The notes under the pieces are model-generated. The model was not told the DNA's origin. It saw only the letters and a list, made by a program, of their open reading frames with translations, and searched no databases. A DNA stretch of 64,000 bases. Source: Actinoplanes sp. SE50/110 (GTDB taxonomy: Bacteria; Actinomycetota; Actinomycetes; Mycobacteriales; Micromonosporaceae). Shown here one piece after another: positions 58,796 through 64,000 of the stretch (position 1 is its first letter; each line of letters begins with the position of its first letter). A program made the position numbers and the translations under genes. The stretch spans positions 1,658,001 to 1,722,000 of the forward strand of contig NZ_LT827010.1 of NCBI RefSeq assembly GCF_900119315.1, in the 5' to 3' direction.

Positions 58796-60328
58796 TCACA
58801 GCGTCTCGACGACCCGCAGCAGGGTGCGGATCGGGACCCCGGTGCCGCCCTTGGTCCAGTAACCGGTGGGCTCACCGGCGTGGTAACCCGGCCCGGCGAT
58901 GTCGATGTGCGCCCACTCCACACCCGGCTCGACGAACTCGCGCAGGAACACGCCGCCCTGCAGCATGTGCCCGGCCCGGTCCAGGTTGGCGTTGGTCTGG
59001 CAGATGTCGGCGATCTCCGACTCCATGCCCTTGCGCACGTCGTCCGGCAGCGGCATCGGCCAGGCCGGCTCGCCGACCGCGTCACCGGCCGCCTGGACCA
59101 GCGCGATCGCCTCGGCCGAGCCCATCAGGCCGGAGATCCGCTTGCCCAGGGAGATCACCTGGCCGCCGGTCAGCGTCGACGCCTCGAACACGTAGTCGGT
59201 GCCGTCCGCGCAGGCCCGGGCGATCGCGTCGCCGAGCACCATGCGGCCCTCGGCGTCGGTGTTGAACACCTCGACCCGCTTGCCGTTGAACATGGTGATC
59301 ACGTCACCCGGGCGGTACGCCGACCCGGACGGCATGTTCTCCGCGATCGCCAGGTAGCCGGAGACCGCCACGCCCGGCTTGAGTGCCGCGACCGCGAGCA
59401 TGGCGGCGGCCACCGCGGCGGCGCCGGCCATGTCCGACTTCATCTCCCACATGCCGGCCGCCGGCTTGATGCTGACCCCGCCGGTGTCGAAGGTGATGCC
59501 CTTGCCGACCAGCGCCACCCGCTTCGGCTCGGCGACACCCTCCGGCGCGTACGTCAGTTTGACCAGCCGTGGCGGCGCCTCCGAACCCTGGCCGACCGCC
59601 ACGATGCCGCCGTACCCACCGGCCTTGAGCTGGTCGAAGTCGAGCACCTCGACGTCCAGCCCGGCCTTGGTGGCCTCGGCCGCGATGCGGTCGGCGAAGC
59701 CCGCCGGGCGCAGTTCGTTCGGCGGCATGTTCACCCAGTCGCGGGCCAGCCGGACCGCGCGGCCGACCACCGCGGCCCGGGTCAGCTCGGCGGTGGCCGC
59801 CTCGTCGGCCGCGTCCGGCACGTGCACCTGCAGCTCGGCGACCGGCTCCCGGTGGCCCTTCTGCGGCTTGGTCTTGTAGCCGGCGAACCGGTAGCCACCC
59901 AGCAGCGCACCCTCCAGGGTGGCGCGCAGCACCGCCGGGGCGTCGGCGTCGTCGGGCACCGGCAGGGCCAGCGCGACCCGGGTGCTGCCGGCCAGCGCGC
60001 GGACCGCCGCGCCGGCGCCGCGGCGCAGCGTCTCCAGGTCGGGCGCGGAGCCGGACGGCTCGTCGCCCAGGCCCACGGCGACCACGAGCGGCGCGGTGAT
60101 CGTGCCGAGGGTGGCCAGCTTGGTCACCTCACCCGGCGCGCCGGTCGCGCCGAGCAGGGCGAGCGTCGCGGTCAGCCGGCCGTCGAACGCCGCGGCGATG
60201 CTCTCCGCGCCGGACGCCGGGAGCAGGGCGCCGTCCTGGTCGGGCTGGCTGTGCAGGCCGATGACGATGGCATCGACCGTCAATTCGGCCGGGTCGCTGT
60301 CGACCAGGCTGAGGGTGGGCTGGGTCAC
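58796..60328 (-). CDS. pepA: leucyl aminopeptidase (M17)
   Basis: 510 residues from the GTG at 60328 with GGAG upstream. C-terminal catalytic domain with [14 protein letters not shown] (Lys276, Asp281), [10 protein letters not shown] (Asp299) and [10 protein letters not shown] (Asp358, Glu360), all the two-metal ligands of M17. The N-terminal macro-like domain is residues 1-190. Removes N-terminal residues from peptides in the cytosol; some bacterial PepA also bind DNA. It is divergent from gcvT, with 120 bp between. The frame extends 22 residues upstream without support. Confidence 0.95.
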   Translation of the reverse strand: MTQPTLSLVDSDPAELTVDAIVIGLHSQPDQDGALLPASGAESIAAAFDGRLTATLALLGATGAPGEVTKLATLGTITAPLVVAVGLGDEPSGSAPDLETLRRGAGAAVRALAGSTRVALALPVPDDADAPAVLRATLEGALLGGYRFAGYKTKPQKGHREPVAELQVHVPDAADEAATAELTRAAVVGRAVRLARDWVNMPPNELRPAGFADRIAAEATKAGLDVEVLDFDQLKAGGYGGIVAVGQGSEAPPRLVKLTYAPEGVAEPKRVALVGKGITFDTGGVSIKPAAGMWEMKSDMAGAAAVAAAMLAVAALKPGVAVSGYLAIAENMPSGSAYRPGDVITMFNGKRVEVFNTDAEGRMVLGDAIARACADGTDYVFEASTLTGGQVISLGKRISGLMGSAEAIALVQAAGDAVGEPAWPMPLPDDVRKGMESEIADICQTNANLDRAGHMLQGGVFLREFVEPGVEWAHIDIAGPGYHAGEPTGYWTKGGTGVPIRTLLRVVETL

Positions 60329-60448
60329 TCGGGCACTCCACGACGTCGGGGCCGGGCCGCCGGGCGGGCGGTGCTCCCGGCTGGTGGGAAACACTTGGTA
60401 TTCCCCGCGACTCTAACCAGACCCAAGGTCACCGGTAAGTTGAGTCTC

Positions 60449-61540
60449 ATGTCTGCCGAGTTCTTCCGCTCTCCGCTGCACGAACGCCACGTCGCGCTGG
60501 GCGCGAAACTCGCGCCGTTCGGCGGCTGGGAGATGCCGCTGGAGTACGCGGGCGGCGGTGTCCTCAAGGAGCACGCCGCAGTCCGCGAGGCGGCCGGGGT
60601 CTTCGACGTGTCGCACCTCGGCAAGGCCCGCGTGCTGGGCCCCGGTGCCGCCGAGTTCGTCAACTCGTGCCTGACCAACGACCTGCACCGGATCGCCCCC
60701 GGCCGGGCGCAGTACACGCTCTGCTGCGACCCCTCCGGCGGCGTCGTCGACGACCTGATCGCCTACCTCTACGGTCCGGACGACGTCTTCCTGATCCCGA
60801 ACGCGGCGAACACCGCCGAGGTGGTCCGCCGCCTGGCCGAGGCCGCCCCGCCCGGCGTCACGGTCACCGGTCAGCACCGTGACTTCGCGATCCTCGCGGT
60901 TCAGGGCCCGGCCTCGGCCGACGTCGTGGCGAAACTCGGGCTGCCCGCCGGCCACGAGTACATGTCGTTCACCGGCGCCACCCTGGCCGGCGCGCCGCTG
61001 GTCGTCTGCCGCACCGGGTACACCGGCGAGCACGGCTACGAACTGGTCGTCCCGTGGGACACGGCCTTCACGGTGTGGGACGCGCTGATCGCCGCCGGGG
61101 TCCGCCCGTGCGGGCTCGGCGCCCGCGACACGCTGCGCACCGAGATGGGCTACCCGCTGCACGGTCAGGAGCTCTCCCTGGACATCACACCGGTCCAGGC
61201 CCGGACCGGCTGGGCGGTCGGCTGGTCCAAACCGGCCTTCTGGGGCCGCGACGCCCTGCTCGCCGAGAAGGCGGCCGGCCCGCGTCGCACCCTGCGCGGC
61301 CTGGAGCTGACCGGTCGCGGCATCCCGCGCGGCCACATGCCGGTCTTCGCCGGTGACACCCCGATCGGCGAGACCACCAGCGGCACGTTCTCCCCGACGA
61401 AGAAGATCGGGATCGCCCTCGCCCTGATCGACACCGCTCCGGACCTGCCCGACGGCGCCACCGTCGAGATCGACATCCGTGGCCGCCGGACCGGGGCGCG
61501 CCTGGTCAAACCCCCGTTCGTGACGCCTTCGGTCCGCTGA
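60449..61540 (+). CDS. gcvT: aminomethyltransferase (glycine cleavage T protein)
   Basis: 363 residues. Transfers the methylamine carbon of glycine from lipoylated GcvH to tetrahydrofolate. Motifs: [74 protein letters not shown] and the C-terminal [17 protein letters not shown]. The ATG at 60449 is at the family start; an open frame continues about 4.1 kb upstream only as an antisense shadow of pepA, lpdA and sucB. Ends at a U-tailed terminator. Other gcv genes are not in the window. Confidence 0.96.
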   Translation: MSAEFFRSPLHERHVALGAKLAPFGGWEMPLEYAGGGVLKEHAAVREAAGVFDVSHLGKARVLGPGAAEFVNSCLTNDLHRIAPGRAQYTLCCDPSGGVVDDLIAYLYGPDDVFLIPNAANTAEVVRRLAEAAPPGVTVTGQHRDFAILAVQGPASADVVAKLGLPAGHEYMSFTGATLAGAPLVVCRTGYTGEHGYELVVPWDTAFTVWDALIAAGVRPCGLGARDTLRTEMGYPLHGQELSLDITPVQARTGWAVGWSKPAFWGRDALLAEKAAGPRRTLRGLELTGRGIPRGHMPVFAGDTPIGETTSGTFSPTKKIGIALALIDTAPDLPDGATVEIDIRGRRTGARLVKPPFVTPSVR

Positions 61541-61567
61541 CCCGCGACGCCGCGGCCACCGCGGACC

Positions 61568-61598
61568 GCCCGGCGCCGCCGGCGTCCGGGCCTCTTTT
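61568..61598 (+). terminator. Rho-independent terminator of gcvT
   Basis: GCCCGG (61568-61573) pairs with CCGGGC (61586-61591) and CGCC with GGCG across a 3-nt loop and one bulged T; then CTCTTTT. One of few hairpins in this window with a U-run. Confidence 0.85.
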
Positions 61599-61692
61599 CA
61601 CCCTTTGCGGTGTACGCCGCCAGGCCGCCCGCCGCGCTCAACCGGCACCGCCCCGCGGCCTGCCGGCCGGCGCCGGCAGTGGGGTGCGGGCC

Positions 61693-61854
61693 GCGCCGTG
61701 GGGTGATCGGGCGCCGTGGGGTGATCGGGCGCCGTGGGGTGATCGGGCGCCGTGGGGCGATCGGGCGCTGCGGGGTGATCGGGCGCCGTGGGGCGATCGG
61801 GCGCTGCGGGGTGATCGGGCGCCGTGGGGCGATCGGGCGCCGCGGGGCGATCGC
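61693..61854. repeat. 9 x 18-bp tandem repeat between gcvT and cobS
   Basis: Nine units of GCGCCGTGGGG(T/C)GATCGG without spacer. The 354-bp stretch 61541-61894 between the two stop codons holds this repeat and the gcvT terminator; nothing else is visible. Open frames through it translate to pure 6-residue repeats and are not genes. Units alternate between two variants (GCGCCGTGGGGC and GCGCTGCGGGGT), indicating recent slippage or duplication of pairs. Confidence 0.9.
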
Positions 61855-61894
61855 GCGCGGCGCGGGCGCGGGTGGCGGACCGCGCCGTCGGCTT

Positions 61895-62653
61895 TCAGCC
61901 GAGGGTCAGCGTGATCAGCGTGAGCGTGGTGGCCAGCTCCGCGCACGCACCCAGCACGTCGCCGGTGATGCCACCGAGTCGGCGGGTGCAGTGGCGGAGC
62001 AGGGCCAGCACCGCGATCAGCGCGACCGCGCACGCCAGGGGTCCCTGCCAGGGGCGGTGATGGACGGCGGGCACCGCGGCGGCCAGAACGACCGCGGCGG
62101 CCCCCAGGACGGCCGGCGTGGGCAGGGTGCCGGCGACCATGGCGCCCAGGCCGCCGGGGCGGGCCGAGGGGACGCCGCGGCGGCAGGCCACCGTGATGGC
62201 GAGACGGCCGGTGGTCCAGGCGATCACGATCGGCCACCAGGACAGGGCGCTGATCGCGGCGGCCTGGATCAGCAGGGTGGCGGCGACGGCCGCCACCCCG
62301 AACGGCCCGATGTCCGGCTTCTTCATGATCTCCAGGGCGGCCGGGCCGGAGCGGTAGGAACCCAGCGCGTCCACGGTGTCCGCCAGGCCGTCCAGGTGCA
62401 GGCCCCGGGTGAACAGGCCCCCCGCGGCGACCGTGACCCCGGCCGCGACCAGCGCCGGGGCGCCGAGCGCCCGCAGACCCCCGCCGAGTCCGGCGAGCAC
62501 CAGACCGAGCAGCGCGCCGACCACGGGGGCGATACCCATCGCCACGCCGGCGGTGGGCCGGTCGACCCGCCCGCCGCGCACCGGCAGCACGGTCAGCGTG
62601 GTGACCGCGAGCCGCACCCCGTCGATCAGGCGCCGCCCGGCGCCCGGGATCAC
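61895..62653 (-). CDS. cobS: adenosylcobinamide-GDP ribazoletransferase
   Basis: 252 residues from the GTG at 62653, which overlaps the stop of the cobT-like gene (GTGA). A polytopic membrane enzyme that joins the lower ligand to the corrin ring in cobalamin synthesis. Motifs: TTLTVLPVRG, GGLFTRGLHLDGLADTVDAL with the DGLAD metal motif, GSYRSGPAALEIMKKPDIGP and CRRGVPSARPGGLGA. Paired with the cobT-like gene by overlap, as usual for nucleotide loop assembly. Confidence 0.93.
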   Translation of the reverse strand: MIPGAGRRLIDGVRLAVTTLTVLPVRGGRVDRPTAGVAMGIAPVVGALLGLVLAGLGGGLRALGAPALVAAGVTVAAGGLFTRGLHLDGLADTVDALGSYRSGPAALEIMKKPDIGPFGVAAVAATLLIQAAAISALSWWPIVIAWTTGRLAITVACRRGVPSARPGGLGAMVAGTLPTPAVLGAAAVVLAAAVPAVHHRPWQGPLACAVALIAVLALLRHCTRRLGGITGDVLGACAELATTLTLITLTLG

Positions 62654-64000
62654 GAGCGGCTGGGCGCCGGGTTGCCGAAGCTGGTCGGGCCGTCGTCCAG
62701 CACGTCCAGGGCGGCATCCGCGGTCGCGTCGCTGTCGCCGAGGCTGGCCGCGTAGGCGTCGGCGAGCCCGGCGTCCTCGTGCCCGGCGAGCAGACCGGGG
62801 TGCACCGGCAGCGCCGCTGCCAGCCCCAGCACGCCGCGCAGCAGTGGCAGCGCGGCCAGCGCGTTGGCGCCCTCGCCCAGGTCCAGCCCGAGCTCCAGCA
62901 CCGGGGTCAGCCCGAGCACGTCGGCGCCCTGCCTGACCAGGGCGAGGGTGCCCGCCTCGGGCAGCAGGCACCAGTGCCGGGTCTGCCCGGCGAGATCCCG
63001 GGCGACCAGCCCGGCGGCGATCCCGAGCGGGCCGTCGATGAGCACCGGCAGCCGCCGGGCGGACGCGCCGAGCAGCACACCGGTGGCGACCGCCAGGTCG
63101 AGGCCGCCGAGCTGGCGCAGGATGTCGACGGCGCCCCGCGGCTCCTGCCGGATCCGGTGCAGCGCGTCGCGGATCGCGGCGCAACGCACCATCCACGCGT
63201 GATCGTCGAGGCGCCCGCCGGGCTGCAGCACCCGGGGGAGGGTGGCGGCCGCCTCGGCGCCGGTGGCCGCGGCGAGCACCGCGGTCGCGACCGCCTCCAG
63301 GCCCACGCCGAGCCCGGCGAGCAGCACCGCGTCCCGCCCGGCGTCGACCGCGTCGTCGGCCAGCTGCCACCCCTGGCGGATGGCGGCCTCGACCGACTGC
63401 TCGTCGGCGACCGGGCCGTCCTCCATCGCACCGGAGTCCGCGACCCGGATCACCGCGAGGTCCGCCCCGGCCTGCCCGGCGAGCCGGCCGAGCAGCCCGC
63501 CGCCCTGCTCGGTCTCGGCCACCCGGCGTTCGGTGTCGGCCGGGTCGGCGCCGGCCGCGGCCCCGCCCTCGTGTGCTCCGGAGATCACCAGCAGGCGCAC
63601 CGACGTCCACGGGCGCGGCGTGGTGGTGTCCTGGGTGGCGGCGGCGAACTCGACCGCCTCGCTGAGCCGGCCCAGGCCGGCGCCGGGCAGGTCGATCCGG
63701 CCGAGCCGGTCCCGGGCGTCCGGGCCGGCGTCGCCGCTGGGCATCGGCAGGTCCATGCCCGGCTCGATCCGGGTCAGCCCGGACCGGACGAGCGGCAGGC
63801 TCATCGTGGCGCCGGCCAGCGCCGCCGAGGCGACCGATGCCGGCAGCACGACGGTGGCCTCGTCGGCGTCCGGCGTGGGCGGCCCCTGCGGGGTGACCAC
63901 GACCGGTGGCGGTGGCGGCGGCGCGGGCGTCGCCGGCGCGGTGACCAGCGCGGCCGGCGCCTGCGTGACCGGCGCCTGGGTGACCGGGGTGGTCACCGCG
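62650..64000 (-). CDS. cobT: cobT-like nicotinate-nucleotide-dimethylbenzimidazole phosphoribosyltransferase, 5' end uncertain
   Basis: About 450 residues shown; the frame stays open to the window edge, with a GTG at 63996 as the first visible start. An Ala/Pro/Thr-rich extension (residues 1-90) precedes the fold. The CobT core has RRLPVLIDGPLGIAAGLVAR, ILRQLGGLDLAVATGVLLGA and ELGLDLGEGANALAALPLL, which keeps the Glu of GEG(T/S)GA. The usual GELGM/IxNTT loop is replaced (AGLGVGLEAVATAVL). It makes alpha-ribazole phosphate if active. Coupled to cobS by GTGA. Assignment to CobT is good, function less sure. Confidence 0.75.
   Translation of the reverse strand, partial: AVTTPVTQAPVTQAPAALVTAPATPAPPPPPPVVVTPQGPPTPDADEATVVLPASVASAALAGATMSLPLVRSGLTRIEPGMDLPMPSGDAGPDARDRLGRIDLPGAGLGRLSEAVEFAAATQDTTTPRPWTSVRLLVISGAHEGGAAAGADPADTERRVAETEQGGGLLGRLAGQAGADLAVIRVADSGAMEDGPVADEQSVEAAIRQGWQLADDAVDAGRDAVLLAGLGVGLEAVATAVLAAATGAEAAATLPRVLQPGGRLDDHAWMVRCAAIRDALHRIRQEPRGAVDILRQLGGLDLAVATGVLLGASARRLPVLIDGPLGIAAGLVARDLAGQTRHWCLLPEAGTLALVRQGADVLGLTPVLELGLDLGEGANALAALPLLRGVLGLAAALPVHPGLLAGHEDAGLADAYAASLGDSDATADAALDVLDDGPTSFGNPAPSRS

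Noticed and set aside
56312..60448. In-frame 5' extension of gcvT by about 1380 codons
   Set aside because: It is antisense to sucB, lpdA and pepA; GcvT proteins start at the ATG used here.
61610..61914. CRISPR-like or coding reading of the 18-bp repeats
   Set aside because: Units are contiguous, with no spacers and no cas genes nearby; too short for a CRISPR.

Overview
The window is chromosomal DNA from a high-GC actinomycete. The best fit is Micromonosporaceae, Actinoplanes-like: codon third positions are nearly all G/C, GTG starts are common, the type VII (ESX) secretion set is actinobacterial, and the housekeeping order lipB - lipA - DUF4191 - RDD - glnA is the one known from mycobacteria and streptomycetes. 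No rRNA, tRNA, CRISPR array, transposase or integrase was seen.

Layout. (1) 1-1.7 kb: the start of glnA, with a textbook GlnR operator, and a divergent RDD membrane protein. (2) 1.6-41.8 kb: a type VII secretion and polymorphic-toxin locus. It opens with two large WXG-like substrate candidates, two WXG100 proteins, a YbaB/EspL-like protein and a small partner. Then comes a 4153-residue mosaic protein (6435-18896) with a WXG-like N-domain, three GNAT-like domains, two copies of an unnamed domain, two GT-B glycosyltransferase-like domains and a C-terminal PD-(D/E)xK-like domain. A candidate immunity gene overlaps its stop codon by 8 nt. Next is a tightly coupled accessory cluster: four paralogous Zn-ribbon-like proteins, a nuclease-like/SUKH fusion, a double SseB-like protein and two small tandem paralogues. 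The secretion machine follows as a catalytically dead mycosin, eccB, eccD, eccC, a kinase, a Pro-rich protein, eccE, a beta-helix/AAA EccA-like ATPase and a kinase-lobe/TM protein. (3) 41.9-47.5 kb: DUF4191 protein, a small basic protein, a large LuxR/AAA regulator with low-complexity insertions, and a small membrane protein behind a 12-codon leader ORF. (4) 47.7-61.5 kb: lipoate and central metabolism (lipA, lipB, lpdA, the E2 gene sucB, gcvT), pepA, an archaeal-type aspartyl-tRNA synthetase behind a T-box, a beta-propeller protein, a polytopic membrane protein and a TIGR01777 oxidoreductase. (5) 61.9-64 kb: cobS and a cobT-like gene running off the window.

How it fits together. The ESX block lies exactly between DUF4191 and RDD, which are adjacent in the lipB-lipA-glnA neighbourhood of other actinobacteria, so it looks like an insertion into a conserved housekeeping string. 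The giant protein carries a WxG motif and a YxxxD signal in its N-domain and is the likely ESX cargo; its C-terminal nuclease-like domain would need the overlapping downstream gene as immunity. The machine is unusual because its only visible mycosin has lost Asp, His and Ser of the triad. In the housekeeping half, lipB and lipA make the lipoyl group used by the E2 protein and by the glycine cleavage system, and lpdA is the shared E3.

The most notable candidates are the giant mosaic effector, the pseudo-mycosin, the repeated Zn-ribbon-like family, and the translational Asp T-box.
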